Source: Leishmania infantum JPCM5 (Eukaryota; Euglenozoa; Kinetoplastea; Trypanosomatida; Trypanosomatidae). From it: a DNA stretch of 64,000 nucleotides. The DNA lies in assembly GCF_000002875.2 (NCBI RefSeq), contig NC_009418.2, positions 1,166,273 to 1,230,272 of the forward strand, given 5' to 3'. Below the pieces are notes generated by a model. The model was given only the letters and a program-made list of their open reading frames with translations, ran no database searches and was not told where the DNA came from. The position numbers and the translations under genes were made by a program. This document shows, in pieces, positions 22,633-32,459 of this stretch. Within the stretch, counting starts at the first letter, position 1. Every line of letters starts with the position of its first letter.

Positions 22633-23889
22633 ATGGCCACGAGCCAACACGTACCGGTGGAATTCAGCCTTCTTCGCTACAGCACAGGCGACGCTCTCCA
22701 CTTTGTCTTTCAGAATGGTGTTCGCCGTCAAGGGAACGAGGGGGGAGCGTCTCCGCTACCGGGGCTTTCAAAGGTTGTGGAACTGCAGGAAAAGCAGGCC
22801 GTCCGCGACAAGCTGCACACGTGCGGCACCACGGACGACCCCCTCAATCTGGAGAATCTCACGCATATCGGCACCCATGAAGAGTGGTGTGCGCACTCCC
22901 AGACTGCGTGCGCGCTGGCCAAGAATGCGGTGGCGCAATGCTTGCAGCGCCGTTCGGAGGTGCGAGTGCGCCGCTACGGCGAGGCGGTGATGCGACTGTC
23001 CGAGGCCTCCCCCACGCTTTGGGACAGGGAAGGACAGGCCCGCGCGACTGCTGCAGACACTCCGTATGCGACCACAGCCCTTTCGACCCCGTCCCGCACG
23101 TCGTCGGCGCAGGACCACACGCGATCCGCAGTCAAGGCGGACAATTCAGCAGAGGCGGAGGCGCGCCTCAATACGGATGACGAGGCGAGCGACGTAGCGG
23201 AGGAGGAAGAGGAGGAGGAACTCGAGACGTACCTCCTTCAGCATCCCGCCTTCGGTGCGGACATGGCTGCAGCGTGGCTGCAGCGCCGCTACCTGCGCTG
23301 CTGCAACGTCATTAACGTCCGCCCCAGCGCCGCTGTTTGCCACCGATTCTCGCGGGGCGTGCAAGCTACCCTAATTAGCACCCTCGGCTCCTTCGCGGCG
23401 CAAAAGGCGGTGCCTCCGCTGTCGCCCGTTGCTGAAACGCCCACGCCGTTTCGCTGCAGCCCGGGCAGGCGCACCTGGATGTCCTTTCCAGGGACAATGG
23501 TGCTTCTGCGCGAACTGCGCACCGTTCCGTACGAGGTGAACGCGGACTTCAGTGGATGCGCGGAGATCGGGCATCAGCAGCGCCATTTCATCGCACTGCT
23601 TGGCGTTCTTGAGGGATGCCGGAACACCGTTGTCTCACTCAATTTGGCAAAGACCTGCCTCAACGATGACGAGGTTCGGGTGCTGTGTCTTTTCTGCCGC
23701 GCCTACCTGCGCCGACTGCAGGTGCTGGACTTGAGTGGCAACAAAAGCATCACGGACAAAGTGGCTGTGTGGATCAAGCAACTGGCAGCCTCGTCGCCGC
23801 TGCTGTTCCGCTTGGCTGTGCGAGGGACTTCGCTGAGCCGCTCCACTATGCGATCGGTGGCGGGCATTTTATGCCGCAAGGCACTGTGA
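22633..23889 (+). CDS. Leucine-rich repeat protein, 418 aa
   Basis: The open frame extends to a GTG at 22588; the first ATG is 22633 (MATSQHVPVEF). The C-terminal ~90 residues contain RNI/NLRC-type leucine-rich repeats, for example a VSLNLAKTCLNDDEVRVL unit followed by LQVLDLSGNKSITDKV and FRLAVRGTSLSRSTM. The middle carries a run of acidic residues (DVAEEEEEEELE, ~183-195) and a Ser/Thr/Ala-rich linker. The N-terminal ~150 residues are not recognised. LRR proteins are protein-interaction scaffolds and many trypanosomatid ones are flagellar or cytoskeletal; nothing more specific can be read. Confidence 0.8.
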   Translation: MATSQHVPVEFSLLRYSTGDALHFVFQNGVRRQGNEGGASPLPGLSKVVELQEKQAVRDKLHTCGTTDDPLNLENLTHIGTHEEWCAHSQTACALAKNAVAQCLQRRSEVRVRRYGEAVMRLSEASPTLWDREGQARATAADTPYATTALSTPSRTSSAQDHTRSAVKADNSAEAEARLNTDDEASDVAEEEEEEELETYLLQHPAFGADMAAAWLQRRYLRCCNVINVRPSAAVCHRFSRGVQATLISTLGSFAAQKAVPPLSPVAETPTPFRCSPGRRTWMSFPGTMVLLRELRTVPYEVNADFSGCAEIGHQQRHFIALLGVLEGCRNTVVSLNLAKTCLNDDEVRVLCLFCRAYLRRLQVLDLSGNKSITDKVAVWIKQLAASSPLLFRLAVRGTSLSRSTMRSVAGILCRKAL

Positions 23890-25842
23890 ATCGACTCAGA
23901 AGCTCAGCTCAGCTCGCCGCCTCTATAGATCCAGCGCTGCGCGATACGTTTAGGTGCCATGTGCTCCTTCGATGGGTCTTGCCCCTCCCTTTGTGTCTCC
24001 TTTTTTTTCCCGGAGACACACACACACACATCTCCAAGAGTCTTTCTTTTCTTTTATCTCTCCCCCTCGCGCAGTCGACCTGCTAGATCATGGAGCTTCT
24101 ACGCTTTTCTTTGATATGGCACTGGAGAGAGCCGGATACGTCATCCACGCATCCGTATACTCAAAAGCTTCTTTGACCCCCTTGCTATCTTCATCTCAGG
24201 TGTGTCTGCGGCCATGCTTCTAGGTTTGCCTCTGTGAATGCATGTGCCTTGTCAAAATCACGGCGCACCTCATTGGTAAACATCTTGTTCCAGTCAGTAG
24301 GCCAGAATCCTTCGCCCCTGCTTCTCCCGTTTTGTTTCCATATCCGCGAGCGGTAGAGCGAGAGGTCAGAGGTCGTTCGCACGCTGCTGGGCCTTGTACG
24401 GACTGGGCAAGTGGCCGCTGTCGATGAAAACGCGTCATGCCGTCTCCTGAGGGCCCAGGGGCAGGGCCGCGAGGTGCGCGTTCTCATGATCCAGCAGCCC
24501 ACCCCCTCCTTGCCAGCATGGCCTCTGGCGCCTATCCTGTCCTCTGCTTGCACAGCGTGGCAGCTGCAATGCACACGCCCCTCTCGCTCCCTGCACTCTC
24601 TCCTCCCCTCTCTTCCTGCAGACGATGCGCCAGCTCAACGGAACGAGTGTTTCGGCTCATCGCTTCACCAGTCACCACCCCGACAGAGACCGCCACCGTC
24701 AAGCATGTTGGGTGCACCGAGTCCGGCAGCAGGCGAATTCAGACGCCGTCTTGCACAGCTTCCGGGGGTGAAGGGCGGACTAGGCAGCAGAGACACTAAC
24801 GGGCCAAAGATCCTGGCAGCCCTCTCCGCGCCGAGGGGCAGCACCATCCGCGAGAACCCTCAAAGAGCTCTGAAGGCAGGGCTGCCCGTCGAGTGGCTGA
24901 TAGAGGGACAAGACAATGAGATTGCTCACAGGGGTGGAAGCTTGCCACGCGGGAAGACGACACGCCACGGGGCTGCCTTTTCCTCTGCCAGAGTGCATGC
25001 CAACGCAGCTGTGCTACACATGCACACGGCCGGCAGCTTCTCGGTTTGAATGTCTTGATCGTGTGCATACGATGCTCTAGACGAGCATGCACCCAGCCGG
25101 CACACTGTCGCAAGGACCCTTCGGCTGTAGACGAGAGAGCGATCCTTCGTTATCAGATTCAGGGGGGTCCCTCACACTCCCACGTAGCTGTGCCGGGCCG
25201 CGGCACTCGAGCAAGGCCGCGCGGGAGGAGCTGACTGCGTAGGTTCGAGGCCTCACCACAACAGTGGAAGGACACGAGTCGAGCAAGAAGCGGATTAGCG
25301 GACTGGTGTGCGAGTGCGCCGGAGAGAGCGCCAGCGTGCCGCTCGGCAACGCGCGACCATCGGTAGGGAGCGCACGTGCTTCTCCTCTACCGCAGCACCA
25401 GCACGGTGAGTGGAGGAGAGACAAAAAGGGGCAAATGCCGCACCACGCGGCCTCCGATATGGGGCTTATTTGCGACGGGAAAGGCGTGCACGCACATGTT
25501 TCCAAGAAGTCACGTGTGGTGGTAATCCAAACGGTTACCTTTGTGTTTGCTGTATATCTTGTGGGATGGCCTCCGGAGGAAGACGTCGCGCCTTGTCGAA
25601 TATACCTGGGCGGCTCAAAGTCGCAGGCGATGAGTGCGCACTGAATCTCCCACCTGGAAGCGTAACAGCCTCTTCGCGCGTCGACGGCGCGAGGAGTGAG
25701 CTGCACTCTATCGGTGTTCGCTTCCTATGCCTTTAGCTCACTTGCCCGCTTTCCATCCTTTCTCTCGCTTCTCGCTGTGCTGCGCTGACACGCGCAGGTC
25801 TATCACACGCCACCACTGCTGTTTTTTTTTTTTTGGTTTGCG
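23890..25842. other. 2-kb spacer with a possible small gene
   Basis: Contains a splice-acceptor-like tract ending CAG at ~24621 and an open frame 24705-25049 (see findings). The block 24360-25730 is richer in GC than its flanks. Confidence 0.35.
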
Positions 25843-27732
25843 ATGCGATCAGGTACCGGCACACCTTACACACTTACACAGGGCACTCCAGGTGTATCCA
25901 TGTATCAAAATGTGTCGCGGAGCGTATCGCCATCAGTCCGATCGCGCCAGGCTCCCAGGGTGGATCTGGAGACAATCGAGGAGCTGCAAGATGCGTGGAG
26001 CAGACGGTATGAGACACTGCGCGACCCGCCACCGCCGCCGCTTCTCAACTCCCCTCGCTCCCTTCGCGCCTGTGAATTGGCAAATGTGAGTCCGCAATCC
26101 ACGTTGCAGAAGCTGTCGCTCAAACAGCATCTGTTTTGTGTCCTCGGCAACCCACACGCGCTCAGCTCGCTGCCCGACTCGGCTACCACAGAGTATCAGG
26201 TGCTGATGCAGTCCGCCTTGCGCAGCTTTAGGGAGGCTGCTGTGGGACTCGGCACGTCACAAGAGAAGCTTGCCGCGTTCATCGCCTTCACGAACCAAGA
26301 GAAGCTTCGCGTTCCCCAACTGGCGTCACTACGAGAGCTGCGACGTCAGTTGGTGGCTAAAGAAGCGATAGCCGAGCGAGGGCGTCATCACCAGCAGCCA
26401 GACTACGAAGTCTCGAAGCGGAGTAGCAACGCCTCCGCGGCTTACCAGGATGCCGGTGACCAAGATGCACACCTTAGCAACCTGAGGAGAGTGAACGTGC
26501 TGCGTTCGTCGAAAACGGAAAAAAGTCTGCAACGGAGTAGGGCGTCCTCCCTGAGTCATCAGCGAGGAGACAGCACCACGGGTGCCCGAAAAACGCGTTT
26601 CCAGTCACCACGTTTCTCTCCGTTGGAATCGGTGTCTTTTGTCCAAGCAGAGGCAGCCAGTGACGAATATGATGAGGACATCCGCGGCCGTGGAGCAGCA
26701 CGGGGCTTCGCTCCGACGCCTACTCCGTCTGGGAAGCTCCCCTACAAGCCCCGCGACGTCTACTTGCTCAACAGCAGCTATTTCGCGAACCGCAGCATCC
26801 GTAGCGACGGGAGTAACCCGTGCGGCGCACCGCTTCCTACTTCGTCCCCTGGCACGCCGCCTCGATCGTGGGGAGGCGCCATTACCGCGACGGCGTTCGC
26901 GAAGCTGCCGGCTCCCTCACAGCAGCCGCTGTTAACTGTAGACTCCAGTCTCGGCTCCGTCATCGACGTGGACAGTGAATTTTCACTGGTTCGCGAAGCA
27001 GAGGATACCACTGATTCGCGCTCTGCTCCGAAGCAGGACCTCAGCATTGCTTCGATGAACAGCAGTCAGCTCGAGCTGCTGAACATTGCCGAGTTAGCGG
27101 CCTCATCGAGTGAGGCGGCCCTTGCTCAGCCATCGGCTGCGACGGTGCTGGCGGGGATCCGGGGAAAGGTGGCAGATGGGTCTCTATCAAAGCACACCGT
27201 GACTCTTTTTCATGATTCCGACGAGAAGCAAAGCCGTGGGGCTGCAGCAGCGACTGCAGCGGAGGAGGTGGCTGTGGCTTCCTCAACGGCGTCTATCGCC
27301 GAGCGGAAGCCAGCGCCTTCCAGTCAGCCCTTGAAGCAGCGAGGACTGTGTGGATACACAAATCATGGAAACTTCGCGTCCTTGTTGATCCCTAACGTGC
27401 TCGCTCGGCCTGTGTCGCTGCCGGCAGAGAGGAAAGTAGCGCCGTTTTCTTTGTGTGTCGCCGCAGCGGCGATCTCCCCTTCCGACAAAGAGAAGGCTGC
27501 GGCGTCGGAACAGCAGGAAGGGATAACCTCGACAACGGCAATTGCGATTGAATCTACTGACTCTGCGGAGCCAGCAGCCGCTCCTGCACCATCGCGACTG
27601 CCTTTACCGCCTTTGATCACGCAAGCAGAGGAGAGCGACGGATTCGTGTACTACTGTGCCAACCCCTCACACAGCGTCATAGATTCCTACACAGGTAGGC
27701 GTAAGCTGCTCGCCGTCACGGTGAAGCTGTAG
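25843..27732 (+). CDS. Large low-complexity hypothetical protein
   Basis: A 629-aa protein, mostly disordered: rich in Ser, Ala, Pro and Arg, with Ala/Glu-rich and Ser/Thr-rich stretches after residue ~200. The N-terminal ~190 residues (PRVDLETIEELQDAW..., then LKQHLFCVLGNP and a helical region to ~180) look more ordered. The C-terminal ~25 residues (GFVYYCANPSHSVIDSYTGRR) are aromatic and probably a conserved motif. No known domain is recognised. Start caution: a 14-nt T tract ends only 8 nt before ATG 25843 and the first AG downstream lies inside the frame (~25852), so trans-splicing there would make ATG 25900 (residue 20, MYQNVS) the real start. Confidence 0.75.
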   Translation: MRSGTGTPYTLTQGTPGVSMYQNVSRSVSPSVRSRQAPRVDLETIEELQDAWSRRYETLRDPPPPPLLNSPRSLRACELANVSPQSTLQKLSLKQHLFCVLGNPHALSSLPDSATTEYQVLMQSALRSFREAAVGLGTSQEKLAAFIAFTNQEKLRVPQLASLRELRRQLVAKEAIAERGRHHQQPDYEVSKRSSNASAAYQDAGDQDAHLSNLRRVNVLRSSKTEKSLQRSRASSLSHQRGDSTTGARKTRFQSPRFSPLESVSFVQAEAASDEYDEDIRGRGAARGFAPTPTPSGKLPYKPRDVYLLNSSYFANRSIRSDGSNPCGAPLPTSSPGTPPRSWGGAITATAFAKLPAPSQQPLLTVDSSLGSVIDVDSEFSLVREAEDTTDSRSAPKQDLSIASMNSSQLELLNIAELAASSSEAALAQPSAATVLAGIRGKVADGSLSKHTVTLFHDSDEKQSRGAAAATAAEEVAVASSTASIAERKPAPSSQPLKQRGLCGYTNHGNFASLLIPNVLARPVSLPAERKVAPFSLCVAAAAISPSDKEKAAASEQQEGITSTTAIAIESTDSAEPAAAPAPSRLPLPPLITQAEESDGFVYYCANPSHSVIDSYTGRRKLLAVTVKL

Positions 27733-28826
27733 GGGGGCGGGGGGGTGCAGAAGGGAAAGTAATGGAGGGAGGGGGAGGGGCATCTGCGTGTGTGACTGTA
27801 GACAAAGCAGCCACCAAGCCGCAAATCCGCATGCAGGGTGTGGTCTTCCATCTCGGTGACGATGGCGAGATATGGCGGAATGAGCTCGCAGAAGAATGGA
27901 GGGACCCGGTCTGGGTCGCCGGAGACGAGGAGAGCAATGCGCACTAGCAGGGGCAGCACCCCTCGGGCACGTCTTTGAGGCTCATTTGTTTAGCTGCTAG
28001 TTCAGCGCCTCTCGTGTGCGCATCGCCTCAGCTCCTCTCTCAATATGTCTCTCTTTCGCCCTCTCTCTCACCCCAACGGCGGGTCTTTGTGTGTTGGCTA
28101 AGACAGTAGACGAAATCGTTTTTTCGTTGTTGTTGTTTTGTTTGCATGCTAGGCAGTTAGAGTGCTGGCAGGTGCGGCCTATCCTCGGGTGCACTACAGA
28201 CCCGCCGACTTACCCACAGCGGCGCGCCGCTCAAGAGGCGTTTTCCGCATCATTGGCGAATGACTGAAAGACTACAAAAGGATGGCGCGCAGAGACGCGT
28301 CAGCATTCGTCGCGGACACTGTGCTGCACAAACTATCGAAGTTTCATGCGAATGCAAGGCTATCAGCGCATGCAGGCAAGCATCAAGTGTGCCGCCTACT
28401 AGATATTCGGGACTGCACATACGTAAAAGCTGGTTGTGCTTTTCCATTGCGATTGGTGCTAGCGCCCTTTCTTTCTTCTCTACTCCTCCATACTCTCTTT
28501 GCGCGTCCGCAAGTTTTCCTGCTGGTGGAACCATCGCTCACCTATTGCGTGTCCCCCGTTCTTGCGGGCTTCACCGGCTTCCCTTTGAAAAAAAGGTTAG
28601 ACGAGCTCGCGGCTATCCATGCGCGCGCCCCCTCTCGCACACACGGTCTCTTGCGCAGTGGGAGCTGCATCCATCACACGCACCGCTGTACACACGCTCA
28701 CAGACACCCCTTCAATTGCGGATAGAGTTCGTGAGTCGCAACTGCATCACACAACGCGCGGTACTACCGTGCGCCTTTCGACGCGATTCCTTCTTCCACC
28801 TTTGTTCGATTCACCCAAAGCCGACC
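27733..28826. other. Spacer with small open frames
   Basis: Starts with a G-run right after the stop of the 629-aa protein. A 61-codon frame at 27762-27947 is discussed in findings; a 147-codon frame from 28282 has a plausible start but a low-quality C-terminus. Confidence 0.35.
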
Positions 28827-29576
28827 ATGAGCATCAACCCGACGATTGGTGACAAGGACATCCTTCAGCGGCGCACGTCCGCGAATCCGAAGTACGATTC
28901 TGTGCAGGCGGTGGTGGAGTCAGGCATGACCGCTAAACTCGCGGAGTACATGCGCAACATCAAGATCAAGACAAAGAGGCAGCCTGGTGAGTTGTTTCAG
29001 CGGCTGCGCGTCGATGTCATCGCAGCCTTCCTCAGCCGTCAGGAGCCCAAGTCGGTCCTAGAAGATGGTGGATTTGCACGGCCAATGGACGAGTACGGCG
29101 GTCCCGAGAACGCGATCGACAAGGCCGCCATTAGCTACCTGCTGATCGACTGCCGGGAAGTGGAGCACTACGAGGCCTGCCACATCAAGACGGCGTTGCA
29201 CTACCCAAAGATCAAGGTGCATCACTCGACCAATCCGTTTTTGCCAGAGATGTACGCCTACAAGAACAAGGAGAACAGGTATATCGTCCTTTACGACATG
29301 GAAGAAGAAGCCGTTGTGAACTTGGCCAACACGATGTTTCAGAAGGGGATCGACAATGTTGCCATCATCGCCGGTGGTCTGCGCGAGTTCGCGCAGGATT
29401 ATGCCGATTTTCTGACGGCGCGCCCCCCTGTGCCGATCGTCCCCAGAGACTGGCGCATGAAGCGGCGGGCTGAAGAAGCCACGCAAGCGCGCAGCGAGGC
29501 CCGCACCTCCATGTCGCACAAGCCGAAGGGCTTGTCTAGCAGCCTTGCCCGCAGTAGTCGAAAAGGGACCTTCTGA
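28827..29576 (+). CDS. CEP41-like rhodanese-domain protein
   Basis: A 249-aa protein; the open frame runs upstream to 28260 but the extension is low-quality sequence, and ATG 28827 follows a pyrimidine tract with AG at 28819-28820. The rhodanese-like domain is at ~100-198, with the CEP41-type signature (YLLIDCREVEHYEACHI, then YPK, NPF and a YKNKxNRYIVLYD strand). The active-site loop reads IIAGGLREFA (180-189) and lacks the catalytic Cys, as I recall for CEP41. CEP41 is a basal-body/ciliary protein linked to tubulin glutamylation in animals. The Lys/Arg-rich N-terminus (~45-60) and Ser/Arg-rich tail are probably disordered. The family call is from motif resemblance, so close to but not certain. 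Confidence 0.85.
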   Translation: MSINPTIGDKDILQRRTSANPKYDSVQAVVESGMTAKLAEYMRNIKIKTKRQPGELFQRLRVDVIAAFLSRQEPKSVLEDGGFARPMDEYGGPENAIDKAAISYLLIDCREVEHYEACHIKTALHYPKIKVHHSTNPFLPEMYAYKNKENRYIVLYDMEEEAVVNLANTMFQKGIDNVAIIAGGLREFAQDYADFLTARPPVPIVPRDWRMKRRAEEATQARSEARTSMSHKPKGLSSSLARSSRKGTF

Positions 29577-30426
29577 GGTAGCCAAGTAGAGTGGCATCAG
29601 GGAAGGTGACTCACCTGGTGCCGCGCGGTTTGCCTGTTTTGCGCGCATGGCGCACACGGCTTGTCACGCCTCTTGTGCGTCAAGACACGGCCCCCTCTTT
29701 CGCCTCCCGTGTTCAAAGACAGGTTCGGCATGCACAAGCGTCCGTTCGCGTTTGGAATCAAGCATTAGAAAAAAGGGGGGAGGTGCGGAAAGCGTGGGCC
29801 AGCAAACACGGAGAGAATGGCGGTGGTGTACTGCTGGAGACGAACACCGATGCCTCTTTCTCACTTTCGCTCTTCTCTCTTGCTGCCGGTGTCGTGCGCC
29901 TACCCGCTCTCTCGTCGTTGTTCTCTTCCTTGGCTTTGATATACTGTCCCCTCCCTCTTGAGGCTTTCTCACGAGCCGCTGACGCGAGAAACCAAATGAA
30001 GCGCCTGAATGACTGCGGTAGGCCGTCCAAGAATGGAGAAACCCGTAGCCGTGAAGTGGCGTGGCGTCGTTGCCGTCCGCGTCGCGCGTGCTTTTGCTTT
30101 CGTGTTGCATGTGGCGGGAGGCGGCACTACGGTGCACCTTTTCAGGTCTACGTAGCTGCTCCATTTTGCTGCAGCACCATGCCCTCGCGCATACCTTCTC
30201 CCTTCTTTGATGCTTTCCCATGCCCCTCTGCTTCAACGGACATGTTTGGTCCTTTCTGCCGTGCGCTGCCCGCATATATCCGGTTATTTGCTGTTTTTTT
30301 TTTCCGTCATACCATCTCGGCTGCATCCTCGTCGCCACGGTTTTTCCCTCCGCCGCCAAAGAAGTAGCTCATTGCGCGCGGTGCGGCTTCCTGCATACAC
30401 CTTACTTTCCTTCACTTCCTTCTCTT

Positions 30427-30460
30427 ACACACACACTCACACACACACACACACACGCAC
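30427..30460. repeat. CA microsatellite
   Basis: An interrupted run of CA repeats, typical of trypanosomatid untranslated regions. Confidence 0.8.
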
Positions 30461-30570
30461 CTCCTAAAAATACAGACCGGCCCACTCACCACATATATCT
30501 ACACGAACTCATAGCCCTCTCTCTGCTCTGCTCTACCACCGCTGTGGCTGTTCTTGCTTCCTGTTTGATC

Positions 30571-30595
30571 GCCTCGCTCGCTCGCTCGCTCGCTC
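30571..30595. repeat. CTCG tetranucleotide repeat
   Basis: About six CTCG units in tandem. Confidence 0.75.
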
Positions 30596-32327
30596 TATCT
30601 GTTTCTTTTTCTGTAGTTGCTGTTACTGTCTTGAACCGCCATTGTTCTCTGCTCATTTCTCTCCTCTCACCGCGTTGCCTTTTCTTTGCTTGGCGCCACT
30701 GGCTTCTTTTTTGTTTCGTTTGTTTTCGGTGTTGTCTGGGGTGGGTGTTGGTCATCTTGTTGTTGTTCTCTGCGAACTGTCCGTCGGCGTTGCTCGCGGC
30801 ACGTTTTCTCATTCACTGTTCCTCTCCCTCCCTCTTTCCTTCCCTCTCTTTCGCTCTGTTCTAGACACGATTGGCGGAAAGAGTAAACGGCCCTCCCCTT
30901 CGGAAAAAAAAAAGAAACTCCGAAAAGCAGCAGTCATCCCTCCCTTGTGGCTGCCGAAACGCCGATACAGGCGTGGCAGTGGCTAAGGAGACCGCGTGTG
31001 TGTCTCTGTGTGTGCATTCTGAACGCCATTCAGGATTGCACTATCTTGTGTGCTGGAGCTTGGCGTGTAGGCTCCCGCGTGGGCGACGGGGTATACAACG
31101 CGCATTTTGGTTTGCTATCCTCGTTCCGGCGAAAGAACAAGCTGACCCGTGTCTCGTGGGCACCGCTGCGCACTACCGGCTAAAGAAGTGGTGGTGAAAA
31201 AGAACGTCGTACAATGCACGGGAGGTGCGGTAGAGAAGCTAACGTCACTCTCTATACCCAGTACGCGATCGCGCTTTTCTTCTCTGCGTGGGGAAGGACT
31301 CAGGTGCACGTAACTTGCACAGACGACTTCGAACCCGCCCCGGAAAGCACCGCCGTCCTGTAAGCATCGTTACACAGGAACGAATCCTACGTGGAAGAGA
31401 CGCCGTTCGGGTGTTGAACGTGCCCACGAACACACAACCATAGTGCTTCTTAGATTTGCTAGCGCAAGCGAGAATCGGAAAAATAGCAGGACAGTATCTG
31501 TTTTCGTTCTGTGTGTTTGTGTACAAATCCGAGTTTCCGCACGGTCTCGAATAGGCCCTCGCTTCCGGAGGCATTCCTTCGCCTCTATTTCCGGACGTGG
31601 TATACGCCTTTTCCCTCTTGTGTGATTCCTTCACCTACTCGTGACACTTTTTTGAGCGTGTGTGTGTGTGTTGTTTTGGCATTGCTGCCTTCGCTTAATT
31701 CGCCGCCTCTTATACGGACCTGTCAGTCATACATACACACACACACACCTTTTTTTTTGCGTGTCTCTCTTTGTTTTTGTTGTTGTCTTGTTCTCTCTGC
31801 TTCTCTCTTGGAGTCTTGTTGGTCTGTGTGCGTAGTTGAGCGTGCGCTCAGGTAACGGTTTTCGCTGCCTCCTCCCTTTCCCCTCCCCTCCTTGTTGGGA
31901 CCAAAACACGCACACATACGCTTATTGCTGATTTTTCCGCGTGATACCCCTCCTCTTTCCCCTTCCCTCTCCCCTCCCCTTTTTAGAGATTTCTCACGCA
32001 GTCGGATCGATCTTCGTTGCCTTGAAAACGAATATCCCCATCAAGTTACACGGCATTCGTTTTGTGGTGTGCGTGGAGGTGTGTGTTTTTCCCCATTATT
32101 ATTCGAAGGTGACGGAGCAATCAGGGTTCTCTCGCGCGGTGAGCAGGAACGTCGCACAGGAGCTTTCGTGCGTGTGGTTCTTATTCTTTCTGACGTGCTC
32201 TCACCTCACACCCCTCCGCTTCTTCCACTCGCTTCGCCGCGAGCACCTGCTCGCTTTCTCTCCCTTCTTCCCGTGCCGTTCGTGTGTGTCTGTCTGTGTG
32301 TGCGCGCGCATCCGCACAATTTGAGGC

Positions 32328-32381
32328 TCTCTTCCTTTTCTTTTGTTTTCATTTTCGTGCTTCTCTTTCTGCACCTGCGAG
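32328..32381 (+). promoter_or_regulatory. Probable spliced-leader acceptor upstream of the TTBK-like gene
   Basis: A nearly pure T/C tract runs to ~32370 and the first AG downstream is at ~32380-32381. No ATG lies between that AG and ATG 32460, giving a ~78-nt leader. This is the clearest acceptor arrangement in the window and supports the chosen start. Confidence 0.45.
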
Positions 32382-32459
32382 GACGGATTAGCAGAGATAC
32401 TTGCGAGCGTGCACACATACAAAGACGCGAGTAGACACCCAGTCTACCCCCTCACGTTT

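Larger units (their letters stand above)
29577..32459. other. 2.9-kb spacer
   Basis: Mostly T/C-rich, with CA, CTCG and TG microsatellites. No supported gene. Confidence 0.4.

Noticed and set aside
28282..28725. 147-codon frame upstream of the CEP41-like gene
   Set aside because: Acceptable start but the second half is low-complexity His/Arg/Leu, and it overlaps another open frame; not supported.
32343..32459. Upstream extension of the TTBK-like frame
   Set aside because: Begins at TTG and translates a T/C tract that serves as the splice signal.
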